Assembly: GCF_020034665.1 (NCBI RefSeq)
Contig: NZ_JAIQDI010000001.1
Coordinates: 2,046,001-2,110,000, forward strand
Direction of reading: 5' to 3'
Source: Niabella beijingensis
GTDB taxonomy: Bacteria > Bacteroidota > Bacteroidia > Chitinophagales > Chitinophagaceae
Length of the DNA: 64,000 nt
Shown here: in pieces, positions 24,272-32,013 of the stretch
Numbering within the stretch: position 1 is the first letter of the stretch
How the letters are laid out: the number at the start of each line of letters is the position of its first letter
The notes under the pieces: generated by a model
Database searches by the model: none
The model's input: only the letters and a program-made list of their open reading frames with translations
What the model was told of the DNA's origin: nothing
Translations under genes and position numbers: made by a program

Positions 24272-25624
24272 CTATCTTTTTCGCGCCTGTTTAATAGGTT
24301 TATCAGGTAAAATCCGGCGTTTCTTAATCGATTTGCGCTCCATTTTTTTTGGGTTGTTAGCTGCTACTTCCCGACTTAGAAGAGGTGTCCAATCCGGATC
24401 AAGAAGGAAGTTTACCATAATGGGCGCCATTGTTTCCGAATAAACATTTATCGTTTTCTGCTCCGGATTAGCTTCAAGATAGATTTTCTTTTCACCATCA
24501 TATGTTACCCAGGTACGATCTCCTTTCAATAAATCGATTGCAGTGACCCAATTACACTTTGGGGGCATGGATAGGCAACCAAGTAATATTTCTACTTCTT
24601 TTCTGCCAAATCCCCGTACAACTTCAAAGGAGTATTTGCCGTTGCTACTCTTAACTGAAAAATCAAACCGCATCCATCCGGGATCATTATCCATTAAAGG
24701 ATTGATTCTTTCGCGGAATATTGCACGGCCACAAAGAGCATTAAAAGCTATTCTAACTGAATAATCGACAGGTAAAATCAGTTTTCTTTTAGACAGGTTT
24801 TTAAAATATAATAGTGCTGTTTTAGTCAGGGTGTCTTCGAGCAGCGGAATATCTTTCCAATATTTTAATTTGAGTTGGTCCGCAATAAATGCTCCCGTTG
24901 GCTCCATAGCAAGCCGATCAATTTTATCAATTATATCCAGAACCTTCAATTTGAATTCTGATCTGAGATCTCCCTGAAAAATGTGCGTTTCCCGTCTGTT
25001 ACTCCAATTAATTCTGCTCATTTCACATTCCAAAATGCTTGTATCTATGCCATTAAACACTGCATGTTCAATTGGAGGATATGGCACCAGTGTTGCGGTA
25101 TAGGTATTTAATGTGTATTGGCCATTTAGCTTTTCCACTGGAATAACGTATTGAAAAAAGCCATCCGGTTCATTTTTGGCATATCTGATCTCAAACTTAT
25201 CCGGATTAGAAGCGATATGTTCACGTAACACGGGATAGATCTCCATCCCGGGAAAATATGATAATTCCAGAGGAAAGACTTTGTCGTAAAGATCTTCAAA
25301 CCTCCCGGATAGATCATGATAAACCTGGTTTACATTATGTATCCCCCTGGCTAAAGGGCCATATTCTGCGCAAACCATTTCGGCATCAGGCGAAGCCATA
25401 TACGCTGCCAGGTATTTCACAAGTTTAAATGATTCAAATTGGTAGTCCCACCAAAAATTCAGGTCAAATTTTATTGACTCACTGTCAAATAATACAGTTT
25501 GCTCCATACTGAATTGTTGAAGTTTATTCTCAAAGGCCTGCCTTATTTTTTCTTCGAAATCCGGCTTTTCAAATCCTAATGATTTCAAATAGGTAACTAA
25601 CGCTGCAATCTTCTCTTCGTTCAT
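24272..25624 (-). CDS. Large conserved-looking element protein, unknown function
   Basis: This 450-residue soluble protein has no signal or membrane segment. The N-terminus is helical (KIAALVTYLKSLGFEKPDFEEKIRQAFENKLQQF). The middle contains aromatic-rich beta-like sequence (YVIPVEKLNGQYTLNTYTATL). The tail is extremely basic (KKMERKSIKKRRILPDKPIKQARKR), which suggests nucleic-acid binding. It is the last gene of the operon that starts at 29298 and stops 32 bases before the oriT-like region. I have seen proteins of this kind only in Bacteroidota mobile elements and cannot name a family. A role in DNA processing or transfer is possible from position. Confidence 0.7.
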   Translation of the reverse strand: MNEEKIAALVTYLKSLGFEKPDFEEKIRQAFENKLQQFSMEQTVLFDSESIKFDLNFWWDYQFESFKLVKYLAAYMASPDAEMVCAEYGPLARGIHNVNQVYHDLSGRFEDLYDKVFPLELSYFPGMEIYPVLREHIASNPDKFEIRYAKNEPDGFFQYVIPVEKLNGQYTLNTYTATLVPYPPIEHAVFNGIDTSILECEMSRINWSNRRETHIFQGDLRSEFKLKVLDIIDKIDRLAMEPTGAFIADQLKLKYWKDIPLLEDTLTKTALLYFKNLSKRKLILPVDYSVRIAFNALCGRAIFRERINPLMDNDPGWMRFDFSVKSSNGKYSFEVVRGFGRKEVEILLGCLSMPPKCNWVTAIDLLKGDRTWVTYDGEKKIYLEANPEQKTINVYSETMAPIMVNFLLDPDWTPLLSREVAANNPKKMERKSIKKRRILPDKPIKQARKR

Positions 25625-25651
25625 AAAGCTTTTATTTTACAGGATGAAGAA

Positions 25652-25960
25652 TTATTTACCACTATCGCGTATAAATACCTTTGGATTTTCAACGCCAAAT
25701 TTGCGAATATTGTCCTTTAGCTGCAGCCAGTATTGCATCATAAGATCCGCAAGTTCCATAAATTCCTCTGCTGTTAGACGATGCGCATTTTGTACTATTC
25801 TGGATTTTTCTTCCTGGTTCGTTTCATTATTTAAAGAAAAGATGTTGGGCATATAAACTTCGCCAACTTCTAAAGTTTTTCCTATTCCCACACTGTTTCC
25901 ATAAATCCGGATTTGTTTACCAGTAGAGAATAGTATTGTACGCCTTTTTATTTCTGCCAT
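25652..25960 (-). CDS. Small element protein, unknown function
   Basis: The 102 residues comprise a beta-rich first half (RRTILFSTGKQIRIYGNSVGIGKTLEVGEVYMPNI) and a helical second half (AEEFMELADLMMQYWLQLKDNIRKFG). It lies in the minus-strand operon between genes at 25991 and 24272, with gaps of about 30 bases. No known motif is seen. Confidence 0.65.
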   Translation of the reverse strand: MAEIKRRTILFSTGKQIRIYGNSVGIGKTLEVGEVYMPNIFSLNNETNQEEKSRIVQNAHRLTAEEFMELADLMMQYWLQLKDNIRKFGVENPKVFIRDSGK

Positions 25961-25990
25961 ATTTTTCTTTTTTAGATGGTGATCTTTGAT

Positions 25991-26437
25991 CTATCGTTTT
26001 TTAATGCCGCTTCCAACTTTAGTAGCATTATCTAACATCCTCTGTTTTAAATGAGGCTTGTGATTACGCTGTAGTAGTTCAAGGGCATCAGAAGAATGAG
26101 GAATATCATCTGCTGTCGTTATTGGTATTCTTGAGATCATGCCCTGGCTGAGCAGTTCAAGTTCAACCAACGAAAGGTCGATGGTGTCAGGGTTGAACAG
26201 GTAATTGAACTTAAAACAGACAATGCTTTTATGATTCTCATAAAATCCCGTTGCCCTGATCTCAAATTCTATTGAATCCTTTTCAGCAAAACTTTGGTGA
26301 AGGGCAAAAGAAAATTTTTGATGGAGTTGAGAAAACAATAAGCCCTCCCGATCCGGACTATTGATCATTTTTTCCTCGTATCCTTTCTGTTTTAATATGC
26401 TAATTTGTTCCTCAAGTAGGTTATAGAACAGACTCAT
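25991..26437 (-). CDS. Small element protein, unknown function
   Basis: The 148 residues form a soluble protein with an N-terminal helix (FYNLLEEQISILKQKGYEEKMI) followed by alternating charged and hydrophobic strands (EIRATGFYENHKSIVCFKFNYL) and a basic C-terminus (LKQRMLDNATKVGSGIKKR). It is 13 bases from its upstream neighbour. The family is not recognised. Confidence 0.65.
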   Translation of the reverse strand: MSLFYNLLEEQISILKQKGYEEKMINSPDREGLLFSQLHQKFSFALHQSFAEKDSIEFEIRATGFYENHKSIVCFKFNYLFNPDTIDLSLVELELLSQGMISRIPITTADDIPHSSDALELLQRNHKPHLKQRMLDNATKVGSGIKKR

Positions 26438-26450
26438 TTAAATACTTTTT

Positions 26451-26852
26451 TTATCTTCTTTTTAATTTATTGGTGTTATTGTGATCTCCAATAATTCTCG
26501 GCTTATTCCGGATTCGTAATAATTGGTCTTCGTGGCGTTTCTGGACAATACCACCAACATCAATGAGCTCCTTTCCAAAATGATCCTTGTGGGTAAATTC
26601 ACTGATTGGTATTTTATGCTTACCCAGAAGTGTTAGTGTTTCATAAAGAGTGCGTACATCATAAGACTTATAATAGTAAATATCCATTGGGTGATCGTGA
26701 CGGAATAGCGCTTCGTCATAAAGTCCGCAGCAGAAGTGTAGGTCTCCGGTATCAACAATTCCCTGCGGGCAAAACACAGTGTCTGAATCTATTTCAAACT
26801 TAGCCTTTACAGTCTGCACAAACTTTTTCACCGCATCTTTTTCTATTAACAT
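26451..26852 (-). CDS. Small element protein, unknown function
   Basis: The start is set at the ATG at 26852, which overlaps the end of the methyltransferase gene (26846). A longer frame to 26966 would run through it and is unlikely. The 133 residues include a conspicuous segment VFCPQGIVDTGDLHFCCGLYDEALFRHDHP, rich in Cys, His and Asp, which could bind metal, and a basic C-terminus (NKPRIIGDHNNTNKLKRR). Tight coupling to the methyltransferase suggests a shared role. No family is recognised. Confidence 0.6.
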   Translation of the reverse strand: MLIEKDAVKKFVQTVKAKFEIDSDTVFCPQGIVDTGDLHFCCGLYDEALFRHDHPMDIYYYKSYDVRTLYETLTLLGKHKIPISEFTHKDHFGKELIDVGGIVQKRHEDQLLRIRNKPRIIGDHNNTNKLKRR

Positions 26853-27814
26853 TGCGCATTTCTGTTTTGTAATGAATTGTGTATCCTGTCTATTGCAAAA
26901 AATATCTGGTAGGCGACCTGGGGTACTATTGCATTTCCAAAGGATCGCAGAGACTCTTTCCTCCATTTCGAAAAGGTAATGTCAACCAATTCAGAGGAAA
27001 TCCCATCATTTCTCCCACAAACAGGGGATTCAGAAGGCCAGTTGCTCCAAGTTGGAATCGAACCAATCCCGGAAGATTGTCCATTTGCTGCTGGTGATAA
27101 GATCGCGCCTGCGGGCCTTTCCAGTCCCGTGCTGTAGGGGTCGGCAATAATCCGGCCGCCGCCAGCTGATGCAAATCCGGCCGAAAGCGTTGGCCATTTT
27201 TGGTAACTATTACTTTCTGATTCTTTTGGAAATTCCGGGTACTGTATGATGCCATTGGAGTTGGCAATAAACCAGATTCTGTTTCGCCGATGGGGCGCGC
27301 CTGTGCCGCAAGCTGGAATAATAAACGGCTGGACCGAATATCCGATTCGCTCAATATTCTTACAGATGGTCCAGGCAATATATTCATGCTCCGTAATGAT
27401 TTCCTGATCTTCTTTTCCAAAATTGGTTTGGCCTCCCAGGCTAACCGGCACACCGGGTTGTACCATACTGAGGATTCCAGCAACATTTTCGCCAACAAAC
27501 CAAGTGGGCCGGACCTCGTCAATAACCCGGAGCATTTCCGGCCAGAGGTAACGATCATCTGACGCACCTCGTCTTTTTCCGGCAATGGAAAACGGCTGGC
27601 AGGGGAATCCCCCGGAAATAATGTCAACTGATCCATAAAACTTTCTTCCATTAAATTTTCTTATATCTTCAAACTGAGAAGCACCGGGAAAATGGAATTT
27701 CAGCACGCTCCGGCAAAATGGATCTATTTCGACATTAAAAACATTTTGCCAGCCCATCCAGGCCGCGGCCAAATCAAAGCCACCAATACCAGAAAAAAGA
27801 CTCCCGTGTCGCAT
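26846..27814 (-). CDS. DNA cytosine-5 methyltransferase (orphan)
   Basis: The 322 residues carry the C5-methyltransferase motifs in order: I (GSLFSGIGGFDLAAAWMG, residues 4-21), IV (ISGGFPCQPFS, with the catalytic Cys at about 71), VI (VGENVAGIL, about 107-115), VIII (HRRNRIWFIA, about 175), and X (SFGNAIVPQVAYQIF, about 292-306). The target-recognition region between VIII and X is short. It methylates cytosine in a sequence that cannot be read from here. No restriction endonuclease is adjacent, so it is probably an orphan enzyme that shields the element during transfer. A second long frame (26926-27651) runs in the +1 phase inside it. Confidence 0.92.
   Translation of the reverse strand: MRHGSLFSGIGGFDLAAAWMGWQNVFNVEIDPFCRSVLKFHFPGASQFEDIRKFNGRKFYGSVDIISGGFPCQPFSIAGKRRGASDDRYLWPEMLRVIDEVRPTWFVGENVAGILSMVQPGVPVSLGGQTNFGKEDQEIITEHEYIAWTICKNIERIGYSVQPFIIPACGTGAPHRRNRIWFIANSNGIIQYPEFPKESESNSYQKWPTLSAGFASAGGGRIIADPYSTGLERPAGAILSPAANGQSSGIGSIPTWSNWPSESPVCGRNDGISSELVDITFSKWRKESLRSFGNAIVPQVAYQIFFAIDRIHNSLQNRNAQC
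26926..27651 (-). CDS. Overlapping +1 frame inside the methyltransferase gene
   Basis: A 241-codon frame lies entirely within the C5-methyltransferase gene on the same strand. Its translation is not random-looking. It contains MDQLTLFPGDSPASRFPLPE, VTSGRKCSGLLTRSGPLG, LLPTPTARDWKGPQ and LNPLFVGEMMGFPLNWLTLP. I recall these phrases from proteins listed as separate products in phages and mobile elements. They lie exactly opposite methyltransferase motifs IV, VIII and X. Either this is a real overprinted gene, or the family arises from reading methyltransferase genes in the wrong phase. I list it with low confidence and discuss it in the findings. Confidence 0.3.
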   Translation of the reverse strand: MEESFMDQLTLFPGDSPASRFPLPEKDEVRQMIVTSGRKCSGLLTRSGPLGLLAKMLLESSVWYNPVCRLAWEAKPILEKKIRKSLRSMNILPGPSVRILSESDIRSSRLLFQLAAQARPIGETESGLLPTPMASYSTRNFQKNQKVIVTKNGQRFRPDLHQLAAAGLLPTPTARDWKGPQARSYHQQQMDNLPGLVRFQLGATGLLNPLFVGEMMGFPLNWLTLPFRNGGKSLCDPLEMQ

Positions 27815-27830
27815 AGTGTTTCATTGCCTG

Positions 27831-28430
27831 CTACCGGTTTAGCCCCCTTCCTCCAATATTATGGTCTGACTTCAAAATTCTGGGGCGGGCTTTAAATCTT
27901 TCCCTACGTTTTACATTCTCTTTAATTATGTCCGGAATGGTGGTTTCTTCCCACGGTACAATTCTGGCTTTTAAATTGGTTCGTATAGGATATATCTTTA
28001 AAGTCTCATTTATATCCCAGCCATTTTTTACAGCACATCCATACGGGTCCAAAAACTGAGGGTGCGGGATCTCTATTACAATCCAATCTTTCGGAATCTT
28101 ATAAAGTTGCTCAAGATTTATATCCTTAACAATTTCGCGCGACCGGGGATCATAAAACAGCCAGGCAAAATTGGCAATCATCTCAAAGTCCTTGAATTCT
28201 GAAAAGGGAATTCCCTGAGTTGAAAAGTCATCGTGCGGTCGAATTGCATTCATTCGTACATCCACATAGAATGGGTGTCCGGCGATATCAATAACCGGCA
28301 AAAGACCATTCATTCGTTCCTGCAGCAGATCTTCCTGAGTAGGGGAATTATTTCTGTTTTCCATGGTGTTATTTATTATTGAATAATCCTGTTTCGATCT
28401 CTTTGCTTTTGTTAAGCATTCCGCCATCAT
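27831..28430 (-). CDS. Unknown element protein
   Basis: The 199 residues start at an ATG that overlaps the stop of the upstream gene (ATGA at 28427-28430), suggesting translational coupling. An internal ATG at 28364 would give 177 residues. The middle (LLPVIDIAGHPFYVDVRMNAIRPHDDFSTQGIPF) resembles short segments common in Bacteroidota mobile-element proteins of unknown function. The C-terminus is basic (KENVKRRERFKARPRIL). No enzymatic motif is evident. It ends 16 bases before the methyltransferase start. Confidence 0.65.
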   Translation of the reverse strand: MMAECLTKAKRSKQDYSIINNTMENRNNSPTQEDLLQERMNGLLPVIDIAGHPFYVDVRMNAIRPHDDFSTQGIPFSEFKDFEMIANFAWLFYDPRSREIVKDINLEQLYKIPKDWIVIEIPHPQFLDPYGCAVKNGWDINETLKIYPIRTNLKARIVPWEETTIPDIIKENVKRRERFKARPRILKSDHNIGGRGLNR

Positions 28431-29068
28431 TTAGCCTTTCTGAATCTTGGCCGGTTCTCTATATCAGAATTTCCCTGTGATGGCACCTTTGGGCGCCGGA
28501 TAAGTTCTACTACTTCCTTTGGGAGGTTGGTATTTAAGATGCTTTCCCCTTCCTTCAAATATTTGCTTATCCCGTGTAAAATTTTAAATTCAATAAGCTT
28601 GATCCCGTTTTTGATATGCAGTAGTTCCTCAATGGATTTTGTTAATTGAAGACGGCGATAACTTTTGTTCTTAATACCAAATACAATACTATCCTTCTGA
28701 TCTTTTAATAGTTTTCTATTGAACTTTTTTAGCTCTGTCTTCCTCCATTGTTGATCAATTTGTTCCTCAATAAAAGTTTCGAGATCCATTGGAAAATCGG
28801 TATCAATACCCATGGAAGGATAATTCTTCAATTTATACGGAGGAAGTGTTTTACAATGATTCTCAGCCTCCCTAAGCAATTCTGCATCTTCTTTTTTTAA
28901 CAACGTATAGGTGGTGCAGCTGCCATTACCTCTGTTCATTGCAACAGCAATCTTTTTGTTATTTACATATAGTGTAGCACTGAAGGCGATTGTTTCCTCA
29001 CTGAGCTCTTTTACTATTCGGATATTTTTTAACTCCATTTTCATTTTTGCTTCATTTGCAAGTGCCAT
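28427..29068 (-). CDS. Unknown element protein
   Basis: The start is set at the ATG at 29068, whose A is shared with the stop of the upstream gene (TAATG). This gives 213 residues; the longer frame to 29125 is less likely. The N-terminal half is beta-like (IRIVKELSEETIAFSATLYVNNKKIAVAMN, then NGSCTTYTLLKKEDAELL). The rest is helical and basic. No family is recognised. Coupling at both ends ties it into the 29298-24272 operon. Confidence 0.65.
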   Translation of the reverse strand: MALANEAKMKMELKNIRIVKELSEETIAFSATLYVNNKKIAVAMNRGNGSCTTYTLLKKEDAELLREAENHCKTLPPYKLKNYPSMGIDTDFPMDLETFIEEQIDQQWRKTELKKFNRKLLKDQKDSIVFGIKNKSYRRLQLTKSIEELLHIKNGIKLIEFKILHGISKYLKEGESILNTNLPKEVVELIRRPKVPSQGNSDIENRPRFRKAK

Positions 29069-29298
29069 TAATACAAAATTTTCACTCCCTTCAACGGTCG
29101 ACTGTCTTTGAAGGACATGACCCAATTAAATGCGAGAGCCTTCCAATTTTTTACAGGTTGACCTTGCGCTATTTGCCAGTTTTTTGATTGGTAATACAGA
29201 AAGAAAGCTTCTGCATGCCGTATTCGGAGCCCCATGCGAAAGAAGTAAAGGATTACCTCTGTCCGATCTGGGATTTTTAATTTCCTCTGTGTATTCAT
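29068..29298 (-). CDS. Small replication-protein-like domain
   Basis: The 76 residues include AEAFFLYYQSKNWQIAQGQPVKNWKALAFNW. This closely resembles the C-terminal FF-x-YY-x-x-x-GW-x-x-x-x-x-x-x-x-W-K-x-A-x-x-NW motif of phage and plasmid replication-initiation or DnaD/DnaT-like proteins. Here it is free-standing. It is the first gene of the minus-strand operon and may help load replication proteins on the excised element; this is inference. Confidence 0.6.
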   Translation of the reverse strand: MNTQRKLKIPDRTEVILYFFRMGLRIRHAEAFFLYYQSKNWQIAQGQPVKNWKALAFNWVMSFKDSRPLKGVKILY

Positions 29299-29652
29299 GT
29301 CCTTGGATGTTTATTTTTTAAATAGATCCTAAGACAAAATTGAAGTTCCGAAAAAGCAGAAACGGTGATATATTGGTATATGGGAATTAATTTATCGGAT
29401 ATAGCTTGCCGGAAGTGTTAATTTATATGGGTCTTGTAAGAATGTTTTTCCTATTGTTAAAAACAAGACTTTTCTGAATTCACGCCAATTATTACCGGTA
29501 ACCAGTAACTAATTCTACAAAGGTTAGAACTCAAAAAAGGATAAAAATTTGAGCAGGTTGGCTGTTTTGGCAATATAAGCTTTACAATAGAACAATTAAA
29601 AGCATCAAATGAAGGATTGTGATCTCAATTATGGAAGGAGCACCATTTGTTT
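29299..29652. other. Intergenic region upstream of the element operon
   Basis: These 354 AT-rich bases probably contain the promoter of the 29298-24272 operon. No frame, strong hairpin or consensus promoter was seen. Confidence 0.35.
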
Positions 29653-29928
29653 TTAATCGAATCCCTTAAAAAAGTCAGACAACTTCATTCCCATTCCTTG
29701 TAATATCCGGATAAGTGTTGATACTTTCATGTCATTTCTCCCGGATTCATACTTAGCATACAGAGACCTAGCAATATCCATTTGATAAGCAAAGTGTTCA
29801 TAGCTGGAAAATCCTTGCTTTTTTCTAGTCGCTTTTAGCCTTTGACCCAACTCTTTGAGCACTTCATCTTTCGGAGTGATGTTTTCCAATTTGGCCGGTT
29901 TCCTTACTACTTTATCTCTTTTTTCCAT
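29653..29928 (-). CDS. XRE-family HTH regulator of the recombinase region
   Basis: The 91 residues hold an XRE helix-turn-helix in the C-terminal 70 (LGQRLKATRKKQGFSSYEHFAY, then KYESGRNDMKVSTLIRIL). It is paralogous to the protein at 2345-2608. It is divergent from the small gene and the serine recombinase, with a long perfect inverted repeat (29963-30012) between them that is its likely operator. It probably represses recombinase expression and so controls excision; this is inferred from arrangement. Confidence 0.8.
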   Translation of the reverse strand: MEKRDKVVRKPAKLENITPKDEVLKELGQRLKATRKKQGFSSYEHFAYQMDIARSLYAKYESGRNDMKVSTLIRILQGMGMKLSDFFKGFD

Positions 29929-29962
29929 ACTGCTAAAATAAGAATCTCAAATTGAAATAAGG

Positions 29963-30012
29963 GACCATATAAACAAGAGTATATACAAATATATATCCTT
30001 GTTTATATGGTC
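29963..30012. promoter_or_regulatory. Long inverted repeat, probable operator or recombination site
   Basis: GACCATATAAACAAG (29963-29977) is perfectly complementary to CTTGTTTATATGGTC (29998-30012), with 20 bases of mostly A/T between. It lies 35 bases from the XRE start and about 100 bases from the divergent small gene. An operator for the XRE protein is most likely. A recombinase binding site is the alternative. Confidence 0.7.
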
Positions 30013-30113
30013 AAAAATTATTATTTTAGCTATCGAAATACTATCCCATATAGCAATATCTAACAACTAAAAAAGAAGTGGTTTTTACATTTGGGGGCTT
30101 AAGTAGACACCCA

Positions 30114-30305
30114 ATGGAAAATATACTACAAAAAGAACACGACACTATAGAGAAAAAGAAGTTAATGCTTACCGAGGACGATGTCAATGCACAATTATGC
30201 TACAAACATTTGACACCAGTTCAAAAAGAGGAACTAATAAAATTGATATACGATTTGAGTTTCGTATTATATAAAAATTATTTTGATAATGATGAATCAA
30301 CTTGA
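30114..30305 (+). CDS. Small protein upstream of the recombinase
   Basis: The ATG at 30114 gives 63 residues of mostly helical, charged sequence (KKLMLTEDDVNAQLCYKHLTPVQKEELIKLIYDLSFVLYKNYF). It overlaps the recombinase start (30289) by 17 bases, so the two are translationally coupled. It may be a recombination directionality or regulatory factor, judged by position only; it lacks an obvious HTH. Confidence 0.55.
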   Translation: MENILQKEHDTIEKKKLMLTEDDVNAQLCYKHLTPVQKEELIKLIYDLSFVLYKNYFDNDEST

Positions 30306-31941
30306 CTATTTCAAACAATTTGTCCCCAGGCAGTCAGAGCAACCAAAAATGGAAATGTTTGTCTGGATTTATACCCGAGTTAGCTCAAAAGAGCAATTTG
30401 AAAAAAACTCCAGTGTAGAAAATCAATTAGAGGCCAACAGATCTTATGCTAAGCAAATGAATTTTAGCATTACTGAAGAATTTGGTGGAACTTATGAAAG
30501 CGCGAAATCTGATTTTACACGAAAAGAATTTAAACGTCTTATCGACAAAGTAAAATCCAGCAGGAAAAGGCCGTATGCAATTCTTGTATATAAAATGAGC
30601 CGTTTCTCCAGATCTGGTGGTAATGCAATAGGGTTGGTCAATCGACTAGTTGAGGAGTTAGGAGTTCACTTAATTGAAGTAAGCACCGGTCTTACAACTA
30701 CTTCAGAGAGAGGCAAGGCTGCCATATATGAAAGTCTTTTTCACGCATATAAAGAAAATATCGAAAGAAAGGAAATCATAATACCTGGAATGAAAAGAAA
30801 ATTACTGAAAGGATTTTGGCTTGGAAATGTGCCGCTCGGATACGACCAATACGGACCAAGGGTAAAAAGAGAAAAATTCTTTAGCAAAGAGCAAAAAGTT
30901 GTGATCAATAACTACGGGCAATTATTGAGAGAAGCTTGGACTTGGAAAGCATCAGGAATTTATAACGATGCCCAAATATTGTCAAAACTGTCAGCTCGGG
31001 GATTAAAACTTACGCCACAAAAAATAAGCGCGATTTGGAAAAAACCATTTTATTGCGGAGTCTTAGCTCATCATCTTCTGGAAGAACCTGTCAAAGGCAA
31101 TTGGGAAGCCTTAGTCAGTATAGATGATTTTAAGAAGGTACAGGAAATTTTGAGTGGACACCATAGCGGATATAAGCATCAAAAAGAAGAAGAGAATCGC
31201 CCTTTATTGCGATTATTGCGGTGCAATAACTGTGGAAGTTATTTGGTTGGATACTACGTGTCCAAAAAGGATCTTCACTATTATAGGTGTTTAAAATGCC
31301 CGGGGGTTAGCTTAACAGCAAAAACTCCAAGTCTTAGAGCAAGACGTGTTGGAGCTTTCGAGCTATTCCAGACTTTTTTAAGAAAGTTCGAAATTCCAAA
31401 ATCAATATTTCCATTGGTTTTAAAGCAGCTTACCAAGTTGTTTAACCATCACCAAAAGGAGAATCTTGAAAATGACCATCTTTTAGAAATACGGTTAAAA
31501 GAATTTGAGAAGAAAAAAAAGGAACTGACAATTCGTCGTGGTTTGGGTGAAATCGACACCGATACCTACAATATTACTTTGGAGCACATAACAATCGAAA
31601 TGCAGTCAATTTATAAGGAATTAAACACTGTTCCTTCCAAAATATCTAACTTAGAAAAACTGCTGAATAGTGCTCTTAAAAAGTTGCAAAAACTTAGTGT
31701 TTACTGGGGTTCCAGCGATTTATCCGGCAAGCGCATGCTTCACAAAATACTGTTTCCTGAAGGAGTTTTTTATATTCCGGAAAAACACGAATATCTAACT
31801 AAGAAAATTAATGGATTTTTGCTTTTAACAAGCTCAATATTAGCAGAATACACATCAAATAAAAACCGGAACTCTCTGGATTTTTCAGAAAGTTCCGGTC
31901 TGGTAGCCCGGACAAGAATCGAACTTGTATCTAGAGTTTAG
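30289..31941 (+). CDS. Large serine recombinase (element integrase)
   Basis: The 550 residues start at the ATG at 30289. The catalytic domain (about 23-170) begins VWIYTRVSSKEQ, with nucleophile Ser32, and contains YKMSRFSR and further conserved arginines. The recombinase domain includes GFWLGNVPLGYD and GLKLTPQKISAIWKKPFYCG. A zinc ribbon (CNNC at about 311, CLKC at about 333) and a coiled coil follow. It would integrate and excise the element. Its last 13 codons lie inside the tRNA-Arg gene on the other strand (reading LVARTRIELVSRV), and the codons just before lie inside that tRNA's terminator. This places it at the element's right end. Serine enzymes rarely use tRNA genes, so the exact att site is uncertain. 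Confidence 0.92.
   Translation: MMNQLDYFKQFVPRQSEQPKMEMFVWIYTRVSSKEQFEKNSSVENQLEANRSYAKQMNFSITEEFGGTYESAKSDFTRKEFKRLIDKVKSSRKRPYAILVYKMSRFSRSGGNAIGLVNRLVEELGVHLIEVSTGLTTTSERGKAAIYESLFHAYKENIERKEIIIPGMKRKLLKGFWLGNVPLGYDQYGPRVKREKFFSKEQKVVINNYGQLLREAWTWKASGIYNDAQILSKLSARGLKLTPQKISAIWKKPFYCGVLAHHLLEEPVKGNWEALVSIDDFKKVQEILSGHHSGYKHQKEEENRPLLRLLRCNNCGSYLVGYYVSKKDLHYYRCLKCPGVSLTAKTPSLRARRVGAFELFQTFLRKFEIPKSIFPLVLKQLTKLFNHHQKENLENDHLLEIRLKEFEKKKKELTIRRGLGEIDTDTYNITLEHITIEMQSIYKELNTVPSKISNLEKLLNSALKKLQKLSVYWGSSDLSGKRMLHKILFPEGVFYIPEKHEYLTKKINGFLLLTSSILAEYTSNKNRNSLDFSESSGLVARTRIELVSRV
31859..31899 (-). terminator. Terminator of the tRNA-Arg gene
   Basis: On the minus strand ACCGGAACT and AGTTCCGGT form a 9-base stem, continued by TCTG/CAGA-type pairs around an A-rich loop. 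A TTTTTATT tract follows immediately downstream of the tRNA 3' end. It lies within the coding region of the recombinase on the plus strand. Confidence 0.8.
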
Positions 31942-31975
31942 GAAACTCCTATTCTATCCATTGAACTACCGGGCC
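31901..31975 (-). tRNA. tRNA-Arg (anticodon CCU)
   Basis: The 75 bases fold as a full cloverleaf read on the minus strand. The acceptor stem GGCCCGG pairs with CCGGGCT (first pair G-U). The D-arm is GTTC/GAAT with loop AATGGATA. The anticodon arm is GGAGT-TTCCTAA-ACTCT with CCT at positions 34-36. A 4-base variable loop follows, then T-arm ACAAG-TTCGATT-CTTGT, discriminator A and encoded CCA. It marks the change from AT-rich element to chromosome. The recombinase reading frame overlaps its 3' half by 41 bases. Confidence 0.95.
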
Positions 31976-32013
31976 AATTAATAATTTTTCAAACTAAAAG
32001 AACTGCAGGGTGG

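Noticed and set aside
27040..27066. tRNA T-arm-like sequence (GGTTCGATTCCAAC on the minus strand)
   Set aside because: It lies in the methyltransferase coding region and no other tRNA parts surround it.
1..31900. Left copy of the tRNA att repeat
   Set aside because: No repeat of the tRNA 3' half was found by eye, so the left end of the element is taken to lie outside the window.
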